Positions 11,810 to 23,387 of a stretch of 64,000 nt of DNA are shown here, piece by piece. Position 1 is the stretch's first letter. Each line of letters opens with the position of its first letter. The position numbers and the translations under genes were made by a program. Origin of the DNA: Ottelia alismoides (taxonomy: Eukaryota; Streptophyta; Magnoliopsida; Alismatales; Hydrocharitaceae); the NCBI GenBank assembly GCA_037367405.1, contig JAZKJV010010749.1:372001-436000 (forward strand). The letters are read 5' to 3'. Below the pieces are notes generated by a model. That model did no database searches. It saw nothing but the letters and a program-made list of their open reading frames with translations, and was not told where the DNA came from.

Positions 11810-13381
11810 ACTGGCATAGGAGGCATCTGATACTCACGTCTGTTCTCTATGATAGCGTATGGAGTGCACTCTCATCCCTATAATGAAATCGTCCGGGTCT
11901 CGCATATGCTCAATCTAATTTCCGTAGACGTCTAGCGGAGCATGCCCAGAAGAATGAAAGGGAGAGGAGGGAGGGAACGGAAGGTCGGTCGGAGATCCGA
12001 CCTCCCTCGAGGGTGGAATGGACTGATGGAAAGAAGATGGAGAAGCCGCAAGAGTCGGCAAGAAGTGAGGGGGGTCCATCATCCAGGGGTAAAGAAGAGG
12101 AAGAAGTAGAAGATTGAAGGGAGGGTGGGAGGGAGAAAGATAAATGACTGGAGGAGAAGATAGATGGGAAGGCGGAAGGGATCTGGAAACACACAAGATG
12201 AGAAAACAAACCCCTGATTCACCTACTCAACACTGAGCTGAAGACCATAAAGGTTCGGTTAATTATCTTGTCAATTTTATTTAGGTGATCATGTCAGTCT
12301 TTCAGAGCGATTAAGAGAGCAGATAGGGATCCAATACTCCCAACAGACTGTCCCGTATAAAAGGCCGGTAGTCTGATAGGAAATCGGATATGGCTCTAGC
12401 CTAATGTGTGGGTCACTCTCTCTCTCATCCAAACCAAACAAGGAGGGGGTTACTCTCCCCAAGACAAATTTTTAAATGAGATGTCTTTTAGGGTCAAGTG
12501 TGTTTAACAATCCCGATTTTATTATTTTTTGTTTTTAAGTATTTTTTTAAAAAAAACAACAACCGTCTAACGAATTTTCCAATTTCTTCTTTATTCCTAA
12601 TCCAGAAAACATGGGGAGGAAGACGGAAAAGCCGAAGCGCGACGAAATCAATGATGCATGCACGAGATAGAAGGCGTACCTTGGTCTAGCAGTCTACATG
12701 CAATTATGATCCACGCATAAATTTAAACTAAGTTACATGGATGCAATACGAGAACCATCCTAAACAGAAGCTCCTATTATCGTGAAGCACCAGTTTATTT
12801 GTCTAAGTCCAAGCGTGTTCTATGGGAACAGATATTCTATTAGGGCTTTGGACCTAATGCTACCTGGCTCAGTCAAATAAAAACCTAAGTCTAGGGGCTC
12901 AAGCACAAAAATCCACGAAAAGCAAAAGAAAATAAAGCAAGAAAACCAAAACTGTGGTGGGGTCCCCCGAGCACACCGGTGCTCAGTGAAACAGGCCCCA
13001 ACAATCCACAAGTTTGAATGTCCCTGTACCTGTATAATTACAATAATATGGTTCTGACTGAAAATAAAACTAAATTAAACTACACTACAGCTCCCAAGCA
13101 CTCCTGTCTGGCTCCTCTCGCGCTCTCCTGCAGCTTCGTGCAGAAGGGAGCCGTCTTCGATCCTCGCGGTTGCGTCGGCTTTTCGAAGAAAGTCGCCTCG
13201 GTCGTCGGGGCCCTCGCAAGAAAAATAGACAGAAAATGCGTCAGACCACATTTATTATAATAATTCAAATAAAATAAATTAAAAGAAAATATATGCAAAA
13301 ATGGAAATAAACAAATAAAATAAAACAAACAAAAACAAAATAAAAGAAAATAAAAATAAAACAAAAGAAGACAAAAAAAGC
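11810..13381 (-). other. Gypsy B 5' leader between primer-binding site and gag
   Basis: About 1.5 kb with no convincing gene. The part 11930-12200 is pyrimidine-rich on the minus strand and gives two overlapping frames of low-complexity Ser/Pro-rich sequence, which I do not accept as genes. 13260-13380 is strongly A-rich. The LINE is inserted at its far end; the remaining leader is 29347-29438. Confidence 0.55.
13363..13381. repeat. Left target-site duplication of the LINE
   Basis: AAAAGAAGACAAAAAAAGC is matched by AAAAGAAGACGAAAAAGC at 29329-29346, just after the LINE poly(A). The exact edge is ambiguous because of the A-runs. Confidence 0.75.
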
Positions 13382-13532
13382 ATTGACAAACGCATGAACC
13401 CTACAGTGCCCCCCCGACCCCCTATCCCCATTACCGCCGCCACAACCACCACCACAACCATCTCCCCTTAACTCGGTCGTTCCCAAGCCCACCAATCCCA
13501 CCTCCCTCCCAGTCCTCACGGATCCCAACAAC

Positions 13533-14737
13533 ATGCCCTCTTGGAGCCAGATCTGCGGGGCGGACAAGACGGTAGCCCCGCCACCAACTCGTCACCTTGC
13601 TTTCACGCCTCCAGTTCTCTTGGATGGGGAAGAAGTCGCTTTCGTTTCGGAGGTAAAAACATGCTCGCTTGATAACCTATGGGAGAATACACTTACCTTC
13701 TACGTTCTCGGGAAGACCCCTTATCGTAAGCTCCTTACCTCCTTCATCGAAAAGGTTTGGAGACCTTCGGGGGCCTACAAGCTATTTCCGAGAGCTAACG
13801 GATTCTTCTACCTAAAGCTCTCAAATGAGAGGGATTGTGACTGCATCATTAATGGAGGACCATGGCTCTTCCAAGGTCGATTCATGGTGGTCAGGCGTTG
13901 GGAGGCAAGCTCCTGCCTGGAGCATGATTTGCTAAGTGAAATCCCTGTCTGGGTGAGATTCCATGGCCTTAGCCTTGGACATTGTTCGGATCTTATCCTC
14001 AACAAACTCGCTAGTTTCGTGGGAACTCCTCTTTTCATGGATAGTGCTACAACCAACGACAATTCTGAGGGCTACGCGCGATGCTGTGTATCCATCCATG
14101 CCTCAAAGGTCATCCCCAAGATGATTCCTCTGGTCTTCTTCAGTGGCCTTAGGCAGAAATTGTTGGCCTTGTTGAGACAAAGATCAGGCCTCAGAGCAGG
14201 AACAAATTTGCCTCCATCATCCTGCAGGGATGGACCTTCATTCACAATGATACCGCGCTGGGCCGTATCTATGTTATGTGGCGGGTAGCGTGCTGGTCTT
14301 GTACCGCGCTACGTGTCTCCCCCCAATCAATTTCTGTCACTTGTTCCAATAAGGGAGGACTCATTCTGACTCTCACTGTGGTCTATGGTTCGAACAACTT
14401 GTCCACGCAGAGGGATCTATGGGATGACCTTATGCTCCTAGACCAACCCAGCCACATCCCTTGGGTTGTCCTCGGAGACTTCAACACTGTGCGCTTCTTC
14501 TCTGAAAAGGTGGGTGGTAGAGCGCTGGCCTGTGGTAGCATGGATGATTTCAACAATTGCATTGCCCATTGCGGCCTTCTGGAAATGGACTCCTGTGGTA
14601 ACCACTGGTCGTGGTCCAATTCTACCATCGACCCCTCCAGAATCGCTGCTCGGTTGGATCGCGCACTGGTCAATGATGCATGGCTTGCTCTCTTCCCAAA
14701 CGTCAAGCTCTTTTACACTCCGTCGTCCTTAAGTGAC
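13533..14737 (+). pseudogene. LINE ORF1 (DUF4283) fused by deletion to the endonuclease start
   Basis: 13533-14145 codes for a DUF4283-type region (ENTLTFYVLGKTPYRKLLTSF, then NGGPWLFQGRFMVVRRW and IPVWVRFHGLSLGH), as found at the start of ORF1 in plant L1 elements. The zinc knuckle and ORF1 tail are absent. From about 14147 a shifted frame reads IVGLVETKIR and continues as endonuclease with WVVLGDFNTV (near 14461-14490) and RIAARLDRALVN (near 14640-14675). The last residues before gypsy C are SLSD, the start of the conserved SDH motif of this endonuclease family. This half is cut at 14737 and resumes at 26567. Confidence 0.85.
14733..14737. repeat. Left target-site duplication of gypsy C (GTGAC)
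   Basis: GTGAC before the TG at 14738 and GTGAC at 26567-26571 after the closing CA. Removing one copy restores the LINE SDH motif. Confidence 0.95.
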
Positions 14738-15602
14738 TGATGAATCTCGTATTCATCACTCTAAATCTCATTTATTAAGCTCAAATCCCTAAAAATCAAC
14801 AACATTCTTGCATCTATTTTGCATAATTAGCATTCATGCATGTTTCCATAAGAATTGCATTTTAGCACAAAAATCTGCACAAAATAAGAAGTCAAAAATC
14901 CAAGCCAAAATGACCTGTAAATAAGCCTAACTTCCCAGATTTTTAACTCACTCATGCTAACTCCGAATAACTCAAAACCACTTCCACTGTGTACGTGTCA
15001 CTAACAGGAATAAAGGAAAAATACAAAAAAAAAATAACTAACCCAAATAAGTAGACCAAAAACCCAAACCCTAATTTCAGGATTTTCGGACTAAAAGCCA
15101 CATATCTTCTCCATCCAGTGTCCGATTTAATCCTACTCACTTTTGAACTAATGTGCATTCAATTACCTTCAAAATAAGACCAAGTTCAAGTGAATCGGAG
15201 CTCATATGTGAAAGTTGGGTTTTGGGCCTCTTTTGTACATTGTACATTTTCGCGGTTTTGATCTTGTATTTTATGTATATATTTTCTTAATCAATAAAAA
15301 TCCAAAAAAAAATTAGAATTAAGTGTCTTTTATTTATCTTTGATTTTTCCATATTTTTCCGGATTTTTATCTTGTTTAAAAATGACAAAAAAATTATAAA
15401 ACCCAAAAATCAAGGTATTCTATGTACATAGGATACCCCAAAAATTCACTTTGTGCAAATGATCGATTTTGGTTTTGATGTCTTCATGAAAGTTGTAGAT
15501 CTCATCGAGACGAGCAATTTTCGTGAAGAAAGTTTTTCGATCCGAGGCCATTTACTATTTATTTTCGATTTTACAAGATCATTTCTTTCTGAATTTTCTG
15601 GT

Positions 15603-15641
15603 GCTGACACGTGGCAGCACCTGGTGCCGCCACGTGTCAGC
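15603..15641. promoter_or_regulatory. 39-bp G-box palindrome upstream of a TATA-like site in the gypsy C LTR
   Basis: Arms GCTGACACGTGGC (15603-15615) and GCCACGTGTCAGC (15629-15641) are exact inverted repeats. The middle is also nearly palindromic, so 18 of 19 base pairs match. Both arms contain ACACGTGGC/GCCACGTGT, the core bound by plant bZIP and bHLH factors (G-box/ABRE). TTTATATATT follows about 15 bases later (15656-15665). It is repeated at 24249-24287 in the 3' LTR. Confidence 0.75.
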
Positions 15642-16049
15642 CATTTTTGGCACCTTTATATATTCGTTTTATATAAAAAAATAATAAAAAAAATTAAAAA
15701 AATAAAGAGACGCACGTGCGTCGCACGTGCCTCCAAGGCACATGCTCCGCACGCGCGTCTCTCTCTTCCTTTGATGCCGCCACGTGTCCCACGCAGGGCC
15801 GCCCGATCTCGGTCGATCGGACGGCTCCTGCTCGTCTTCCTCCTCCGAGCCCCATTTCCCCTTTTGACCCACCTCCGTCGATCTCCTCCGAGATCTCTGC
15901 CGCGGATCTCGCGAGCTCCGCCCATCTCCGATCGCCGCCCCCGCGTATCCCTCTGATCGCCCTCATCCCCGATCTTCCTCTTCAAATCAAAACCCCCAAA
16001 TCGAATCCCGACCTACCCCCTTTCCATCTCCGACCGAAACCCCCTTCTC

Positions 16050-16059
16050 CTATTTAAAC
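16050..16059 (+). promoter_or_regulatory. Possible core promoter TATA box in the gypsy C 5' LTR
   Basis: CTATTTAAAC in a GC-rich setting, followed about 30 bases later by a pyrimidine-rich start-like sequence. TTTATATATT at 15656-15665 is the other candidate, and only transcript ends would decide. Confidence 0.4.
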
Positions 16060-17942
16060 AACCCTCCACCGCATCGTACCCTCATCCACCGTTTTGCGCT
16101 CCATTTTCATCTCGCGGCGGTGACAGCGCCGGCGAGCTCCATCTTCACGGCGAGATCCGAGGGTCTCGCGACCCTCGTTGCAACTCACGGCAACCTTCAT
16201 CGCCGCTTCTGCTTCAAGCTCCGAGTTCTCTCGTTGAGCCACCACCGACATCAACACAACCGCTATCAATCTCCAACGCTCTTCCACGACATCGACAACC
16301 CATCACCGCCTCGACTTCGCCTATTATCAACACCCTTCGCCTGCAACTCCGGCCACCGTTCTTCTCCGACAACCACCGCCGACCCGCCAACGTCTCGCAC
16401 GCCGTTCAACACCAACCCACCTCCGTCCAGAAGCCCCCCATCGACTCCAGCTTCACCGCCTCCGACATCGTCGTCCCCAGGCTCCGCTCCACCTCCGCCT
16501 GGGCATCCTACGCCACCAGCGAGCTTCGTCAACAGCCCCGCTCCGCCTCGACAACTCCGCCCAGCCTTGGCCGGACGACTCGACCATCGCCACCGCCACC
16601 CTCCGTCTTGGCCGGATACCAGTCATTGACGTCGCCGACAACCTCCAACGTCATCAACGACCAGCAGCTCTCTCTCGCCGGAGGCCGTTTGTCGGCCACA
16701 GCACCACCACCTTTAGCAGCCACCAGAGGAGCCTCCCCCTTCGCCGGCCGGGCTCGAAGCCCGAGACCCTCCTCACGTGCGTCGCACGTGAGTGAGGGGA
16801 CGTCAGCACCCAGCCCCCGGGTCACATGCCTAGCACGTGACCGCGGGGCCATTTGCACACAGCCCCTCGGAGATTCCTCTATTGCGCGCGTGTCCAACCT
16901 TCCAAGGGGCACGTGCGTGGCTCGTGCCTCCTTGGAAATTTTGCAACATCAGCCCTCTGGTTATTGGTAATTGCAAACAAGTCCCCCACTGCAGTTTACT
17001 TTATTTCTTTTATTTATTATATTTGCATCTGGACCCCTGTGTTCCCCCTCAGTTTTGAACACTTTATCTACATTATTTTATTATCAAAAAAATAGCATGA
17101 TGTTGGTTAATTAATTCTCTACGCTTTGACATGTTGTGGGTATTTTTGTGACGGACGATTATTTAATAAATAATTGTTTTGTGAAAATTGGCATATTTTA
17201 CCCATTTTCTGCTCTGAAATTGATAATTGACTAACCGTTGCTTTAAAAATTCTCAAAAAATCACATATTGTAGAGTTAATTATCCTTAACATTGTGCCTA
17301 AAAAGATTTACATTTGCATGCATAATTTGTCCTGTAAAAATCATTTTGTACATTTTAGTATTTAATTTTTAGTAGGTATTAAACCCCACATTTTCGAGGT
17401 TTAAGATTTTTCTGAGATCCGTCACCTAGTGATAGATCTCAGATAATTTTTATCCTTGAAAATAAGTAGGTTTGATATTTATTAAAATTAAATATTGAAA
17501 ATCATTTTGTTTGCATTTAAAAATCCATAAAAAATTCATATTCATCCAAAAATTCCAAAAAAATATTACAGTACATCCATTTCATTATAATTTACATTGT
17601 GGCCAAGTTTCATATTTTTCGGACATCGTTTGATTGAAATCTACATTTTAGTCCCTAAACTAAGGCCAAATTTGCATTTTGCATCCTTTATTGCATTGAA
17701 AATTCCAAAAAAAGACCGCCTCGAAAACCGAACACGAACTTTGATAGACTTAATTCTAGGTTGTTCCTTTGCCTCCTTGTGATCGACCTTGGGACTTGCC
17801 CAAGTAAAATAAACATAAAACCACGAAATTAAAAATTGAATAACTTATTTGTGGTATTTTCTTGATCGTTTCCGATTGCCGCCTACAACGCACAACTCGA
17901 TAAGAACAACTTCTTAAACGCAGCATTTCCGGATTCGTCAGA

Positions 17943-17960
17943 TGGCGCCGTTGCCGGGGA
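17943..17960 (+). other. Gypsy C primer-binding site (tRNA-Asp)
   Basis: TGGCGCCGTTGCCGGGGA, two bases after the 5' LTR. This is the complement of the plant tRNA-Asp 3' end used by many Athila/Tat elements. Confidence 0.93.
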
Positions 17961-19155
17961 GGCAAACGGCTTAGATTTCTGTCTAAATTTTTTTATTCGG
18001 TTTTCCGCATTCGGGTAGTCTGACCCCCGAATTTTTCATTGTAAATTTCATTTTTTTTCTGCAATTTATTTTTCAGCCTTTATTTTTTCATATATTTTTG
18101 AGTCACTCTCTTACATTTTCTCTCTTATTTTTCTTGCGAGGTACCTTGTACGTGGAGCGGTTTTCAATAACCGACGCAACTTCACCAAAAACCACAATTA
18201 ATTTAAGATCGAGTTGAGTCGTGAGAGAGAGTAGAGTCTAGGTTTTTAATTTCTGCACTTTTATTTCTGCTCATTTATAGCGGTGTCCGTTTGGACTCTC
18301 GCGTGTGTAAAAGACCTCTAAACTTTATTCTGTGGTGTGTCGTGGCCTGTTTCACTCTCCGGCGAGGGTGGGGCCCGACTTGAGTGGCGATTAGGATAGA
18401 CCTGCACATACGGCTCTCAGAGCATTTATATTTTTGCTTGTGCTCGTAGGATCTTAAGCCACACTGCACTTTAATTGAGACGCACATAGATCGTTCAACT
18501 TAGCCAAATTTAAATCAATTCTTCCCGCTAATAGAACTTTCGTTTAGGTGCGGTTTTTCCATCGGCTTGCATTTCATATAGAATAATTTTTAAATTCTGT
18601 CTAGCATCCCACATGGAGATTGCGAGGATTCACTATAAGTCTTCTAACTGAGCATTCATCATAGTTTTCCGCGTGCATCGGCTTTTCTCGAATTCCTCTC
18701 TCTTGTTTTATAACATAACTTTAAAGGAAATTGGGACTAGACGGTAGACGTGTATTTGTGCTCATCTAATTTTTCAGTGATCACCTCATTAAAAACGGGA
18801 CTGCTAAATATATCTGATCTCAAATAACCCATAAAATCAAGAATTTCTGCGGGAGAGAAACCCCGACCTTGGATGATTTTATTTTTCTGAGTGAGCGAGA
18901 GACGACACTTAAGGATAGAGCCCAAATCCAAAACCTCAGCTCGCTAAATTTTTGCCAAGATTGAATTATCACCAACTAAAATTGAAAAGATAATAGCCGA
19001 AATCTTACGGCTTCATTGTGTGAGTTGGTGAACCCAGGGTTGATTTGTGTTAGTATTGGTGTGCGTGAACCGATATCGAAGATCAATAGCCGCACATTTG
19101 ATAAATTTTCTGTCCCATACAATCATCTCTCCCATCTCTTGATTTTAATCTCATC
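17961..19155 (+). other. Gypsy C 5' leader
   Basis: About 1.2 kb without a convincing frame. It is AT-rich and ends at the ATG of the 843-codon frame. It probably carries packaging signals, which is inference. Confidence 0.5.
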
Positions 19156-21687
19156 ATGGAAATTTTTCCAAATTTCAGATCCAACCCATCATTTCTCTCA
19201 ACTCCTTCAAAAATGACCGAACACCACTATGAAAACAAATCTATGTCGGTTTGGCCCAAATCCACTACTTCCTCTTCGTTTAATCCTCCAACATTTGCGG
19301 GAAGCTTTCAACCGCAGATGACTTCGACATCATTAAATCCTTTTTCAAATCATCCAACCACACCATCTTGGAGTGAACCGTCTTATTCTCACTCTCTCGC
19401 CAATGAAACATTTCAAGATCAAAATCTCTTTAAATCCCATGACTGGCAGAGAACCCAAACCCAGATGGAAAGACATGCACTTAATGATCATCATCGTTGG
19501 ATTGACCATGACAGACCCCTGGTCAGACATGATACTCATACAGAGGACTGGACTGAACTCCTAGACACATATAAACCCTGTATGCTGACTCCACAATATC
19601 AAGATCTGACCAAACATGATCAAAGGACCGAATTCTACTCAGATCAAATACACATGCCTGTAACATATGAGCAGTCTCCTTCCGTAATTTTTGAGGAGAA
19701 ATTTTCAAGAAATGATCGTATAATGGATATTCCAAGAAATTCTCCTCTCCGCACGTACAGAAAAATGGAAGATGGAATTATTGAACAAAATCCGAGTGTT
19801 CCCATGATTGATCATGAACAAAATTGTGAGGATAATGTTTCGAGGATAAAAACAAGATTTGAATTGATGGAGGACAAATTTCAAAAATTTGCCGACCGAG
19901 TAATCTCATTCTATGGTGGATCGGGTGTAAAACCAAATGAGGAAATGATTGGATTCCATGATGAAAATTTTGAGGATATTCAAAGACCTAGGGATGACTC
20001 TAATATCAAAACTTCTGCTCATTATTCCCCTAGGAATGACTGTGCCTCTGATCCATACCCTGAACATCTACGCCCCTTCTCATCTATGGACGACACCACA
20101 TTGCCACACCACACAGAAAATACAAAAAAATTTGAAAATCCAGAAAATCTCATAAAAATTGAATCTGAAGAAGATCTGAGGAATTTGGATCCTGCTTTAC
20201 GGGAAGCACTGGAAAAATACTTGATTTTTGAACTTCTCATTATAAAGGCCATTGAACACTTCCCTGACCTTAAGAAATTTCTAATGGACAGATTAATCGT
20301 CAAAAAGACAGGAAGGATAAGAACAAAAACTGAAAGACATATCTTGTCAATGGCCTCCTCCTTGGTGTTGAGGAGAAAAACCAAGAGCCGCATAGTGAAG
20401 CGGTTGCCCAGATTTGACTGTGAAATCAAAGACACAATTTTCACACATGCTCGTATTGATGATGATTCACCGATCAATATCCTCCCAACCTCTGTATTTC
20501 AGGAACTCAAACTCGGACCGATTCGGAAGATACGAGAGATTGTACAATTAGCGGACCGATCGATAAAAAGGCCGAGAGGAACCATTTCTGTCATCATGAA
20601 ATTCCAAGGTGCTCCGCTCAAGGTAGAATTCACGATCATTGATATTGAGCATCAAGGAGAATTCACCCAGTCTCCAATCATTCTCAGAAAACCATTCTTG
20701 GCAGTGGCCAAGGCGAGTATCGATTGTGAGACTCGGGAAATAAATTTTACGGCGTTGGAATCACTACGATCTGATACAGTCTTTGAGGAACCACGATTTT
20801 CTGAGGTAACCCACGAAGTCCCCAACAACCGCAACCATAAAACGGTAGAAGAGCCCTACCCCGCTGCTACACCTGAGATTGCGTTTGTTAATGAGACTAT
20901 TGGTTTAGAGACTCTCCCCGATATCTCAATTCCCGCAGCTTTCTACTACGATCCTGAGACATTTGCATGGTCGCACCCTGGAGCAACCTACTCTGATTAT
21001 CTTGACCAAATGCTCCCAAATCAAGAGTGCACCAATATTCAGGAAACAAAGAACGAACACGTAGCCCGAACACCGACCAAGGAGAAGAATTTTAATGGCT
21101 ATTCATCCGGGTACTCAAGTGAACCGACATCTTCACGAAACAAGAAAAAGAAAGTCACCTTTGATCTTTCGGAAGAGGAATCGGTTGATGATCCCTCATC
21201 AGGTCCGGAAAAGGTGGTCTACATGAGTGAAGTCTGCTCGACAGCGCTAAAGCCATATCTTCGCAAGGATCCAAAATTCGATTCTCGTTGGACAACTCCT
21301 GTTCCTAATTATTACTCATCCAAAGCTGATGCTCCTACCTTCCACAAGTACACTGGAATTATTTCTTATGAGCTGACTGAGACTGGAGCATCTGAATATT
21401 CATCTGAGGACAAATCGATTGATCTTAAAAAGGAACGAAGCTTGAGGAAACAATTGAAGAAACAAAAAGATATGAACATCTGGAGTATGTCCACTTTCAA
21501 ATATTATTCCTCTGAGGATAACTCTGATGATGAATATCTTTCATCTGACTCAAATATTTCATCTACTACCCATCATGATACTTCTGAGGATGACACTGAT
21601 AATAGTTGGGAATCACATGTCTCATCTCCAACTCATTACGATCTCCCACCGCAGGCTCACAAGAAGATCAGCCGTAAACCGCCTTAA
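19156..21687 (+). CDS. Gypsy C 843-residue protein with a retropepsin-like domain lacking the catalytic motif
   Basis: The frame is intact over 843 codons. ATG at 19156 gives the longest form; a second ATG at 19213 is possible. Residues about 1-330 are Ser/Pro/His-rich and likely disordered, with a short helical stretch near 228-252. Residues about 335-420 resemble the gag-to-protease linker of Athila elements (LREALEKYL, FPDLKKFLMDRL). Residues 418-530 align with the Athila protease: the flap QLADRSIKRPRG (464-475) and PIILRKPFLA (507-516) are clear. The catalytic motif (normally D, then Leu/Thr/Ser, then Gly-Ala) is DDDSP (435-439), and the usual ILGRPF Gly is Arg. Residues about 550-843 are acidic and Ser-rich with a basic RNKKKKVTF patch. 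No RT follows. The role is unknown; a structural or RNA-handling part needed in trans mobilisation is possible. Confidence 0.85.
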   Translation: MEIFPNFRSNPSFLSTPSKMTEHHYENKSMSVWPKSTTSSSFNPPTFAGSFQPQMTSTSLNPFSNHPTTPSWSEPSYSHSLANETFQDQNLFKSHDWQRTQTQMERHALNDHHRWIDHDRPLVRHDTHTEDWTELLDTYKPCMLTPQYQDLTKHDQRTEFYSDQIHMPVTYEQSPSVIFEEKFSRNDRIMDIPRNSPLRTYRKMEDGIIEQNPSVPMIDHEQNCEDNVSRIKTRFELMEDKFQKFADRVISFYGGSGVKPNEEMIGFHDENFEDIQRPRDDSNIKTSAHYSPRNDCASDPYPEHLRPFSSMDDTTLPHHTENTKKFENPENLIKIESEEDLRNLDPALREALEKYLIFELLIIKAIEHFPDLKKFLMDRLIVKKTGRIRTKTERHILSMASSLVLRRKTKSRIVKRLPRFDCEIKDTIFTHARIDDDSPINILPTSVFQELKLGPIRKIREIVQLADRSIKRPRGTISVIMKFQGAPLKVEFTIIDIEHQGEFTQSPIILRKPFLAVAKASIDCETREINFTALESLRSDTVFEEPRFSEVTHEVPNNRNHKTVEEPYPAATPEIAFVNETIGLETLPDISIPAAFYYDPETFAWSHPGATYSDYLDQMLPNQECTNIQETKNEHVARTPTKEKNFNGYSSGYSSEPTSSRNKKKKVTFDLSEEESVDDPSSGPEKVVYMSEVCSTALKPYLRKDPKFDSRWTTPVPNYYSSKADAPTFHKYTGIISYELTETGASEYSSEDKSIDLKKERSLRKQLKKQKDMNIWSMSTFKYYSSEDNSDDEYLSSDSNISSTTHHDTSEDDTDNSWESHVSSPTHYDLPPQAHKKISRKPP

Positions 21688-21746
21688 TCATCGGCTACCC
21701 ACCCTCCCTCCCGACCACATCGGTCTCCTTGTACAGCTTCTTCCTC

Positions 21747-21982
21747 TACTTAGGCCAAGGCCTAAGTATAGGAGGGACCGATGCCATATGTATATACCAT
21801 TTCTCATTCCGATCTCTAGATCACTCCATATCCATCCTTCTTCTATACTTAGGCTGACCAAAGCCTAAGTATAGGGGGAACCGACACCCACCTGTATATA
21901 CTCTCCTCATTCACATACCCTGACCGCTTCATTTCTTTTTCGCTCTTCTTCTATACTTAGACTATTCACAGTCTAAGTATAG
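21747..21982 (+). repeat. Gypsy C array of three PPT-like hairpins
   Basis: Perfect inverted repeats: 21747-21756/21759-21768 (10 bp), 21843-21855/21862-21874 (13 bp, loop GACCAA) and 21951-21963/21970-21982 (13 bp, loop ATTCAC). The last two differ by a compensatory change: ACTTAGGCT with AGCCTAAGT versus ACTTAGACT with AGTCTAAGT. Each 3' arm continues into ATAGGGGG or ATAGGAGG. The array starts 59 bases after the stop of the long frame. Confidence 0.88.
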
Positions 21983-22023
21983 GGGGGCGATTTTGTAAAT
22001 CTTGTTCTTTTTCACTCTCTTAC

Positions 22024-22086
22024 GCTTAGCCCGAGCTATGTCTTCTTTACGCTTCTTGTGCTTTGAGGACACAGCACTCGCTAAGT
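22024..22086 (+). other. Gypsy C terminal long two-stem hairpin
   Basis: Outer arms CTTAGC (22025-22030) and GCTAAG (22080-22085), inner arms TGTCTTC (22039-22045) and GAGGACA (22065-22071). The 3' arm runs into TATAGGGGGG. The layout matches gypsy A and B despite different loop sequence. Confidence 0.65.
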
Positions 22087-23373
22087 ATAGGGGGGTCTGT
22101 ATATATACTGTGTATATATTTTAGCCATACCTCGTACTTTCGCGTAAGTCTATATGTATTTACGGGGTGGGTTTTTCTTAAAAAAAAATCCCACTAACAC
22201 TGACCTTGCCCAAAATTTTTGAAAAATGGCTTCTTATTCATTCATTCATTCAAAAAAAAAAGAAGAGAGAGAAAAGAATCACAAATAAAAAAAATTGTGT
22301 CTGCATTTCACACACTCGCATCTCATCAAGCATCGCATTTGCATATGTGAAAAGTCTTTGGGTTCTGAACCGAGTTGTGAGCCGAAACCGAGAGTGGTCT
22401 GGACTTGACCTTAATCCACCTAATCTTCAGAGGAACTTCACCGAGAAATAGGATTTTAGAGTCTTCAGGTCTTTGACTTAATTCTTTGAGTTCCACATGA
22501 CAATGTACAGCGTTTGACTCTTAGTGTCTAACCTGGTCTCTTCATTCTGGGTACAACTCTGGAATAGGGAATTAATTTGTACTCTCGCACTATGCACTTA
22601 GCTCAACTCAGACGGGATGTTGGAAGACTGTGTGAGTTTCTTTTCTAGTAGCGTGGAAATCTAAAGACCGGAGTACGGGTTAAAATAAAGCTTCGGAAAA
22701 GGGATGGACGGCTGGGCACAATTTTTCTAAGACCCCAAAAAATGTACGGAAACAAAAGATTCTATATCCGTAGGGGCACAACAAGATCGAAGCAGAACCA
22801 CCAAAAATTCCAAATACAAAGAAACAACTACCAAATAAAATCTGACCAAAAAGGTCCAAGCTTCCAGAAACCTGCAGATCTTGGTGGAGACTCGGCTACA
22901 CTGGCCATCTTCACAAGGAGAGGTGACTACACTGGCCACCCTCCAGTTCTTTTCTCATTCTTCTATCTTCTCCCCCCAATTCGATTGTGAACACAGCGCG
23001 ACAAACCTTAGAAGGAAATACCTGACTCCCCGAGGACGAGTTATTGGAGAGGAGGCTTGCGCGGTAGTCCGGCATTCTGGGTGGGAAGAGCTCAAATATT
23101 TCACACACAAGAGTCGTTTATTCAATGTTCATAGGGTATACTTTGGGAAGATGATTGATCTAAGATGACTTCTGAGCCGAAACTGTAGCAATGATGTGTA
23201 GAACTTGAGGGATGTTGATTTTAAAATTCTAAGTCTCACAGAAGTTCCGACACACAAATAATCCAAAGGTTGAGTTTAGGCTTACTTTCACCTTCAGCTC
23301 ATGGTCTTGGTATGGAACCCAATCTCATTTCACCTCATGGCATTTCTTTTTATGCTCAGGGACGAGCATGGTT
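22087..23373 (+). other. Gypsy C 3' noncoding region
   Basis: No convincing frame. The blocks after the long hairpin (TTTAGCCATACCTCGTACTT near 22121-22140) and near 22415-22495 resemble the equivalent region of gypsy A (42310-42330 and 42755-42835). Confidence 0.55.
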
Positions 23374-23387
23374 TAAGTATAGGGGGA
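23374..23387 (+). other. Gypsy C polypurine tract
   Basis: TAAGTATAGGGGGA directly precedes the 3' LTR TG at 23388. This is the same core as the internal hairpin arms. Confidence 0.9.

Larger units (their letters stand above)
14738..17940 (+). repeat. Gypsy C 5' LTR
   Basis: Near-identical to 23388-26566. It opens with the inverted repeat at 14738-14758. An AT-rich U3 is followed by a GC-rich island (about 15690-16960) with nine CACGTG boxes in 15608-16915 and a TATA-like TATTTAAA near 16051. An AT-rich tail follows. Overlapping Pro/Arg-rich frames in the GC island are low complexity and not counted as genes. Confidence 0.95.

Noticed and set aside
11910..12209. Overlapping frames of 93-99 codons, rich in Ser, Pro and Phe
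   Set aside because: Pyrimidine-rich stretch in the gypsy B leader, open in two phases because of composition.
16120..16629. 169-codon Pro/Ser-rich frame in the gypsy C LTR, also at 24765-25274
   Set aside because: Low-complexity frame in a GC-rich LTR island. Its presence in both LTRs follows from LTR identity, not from selection.
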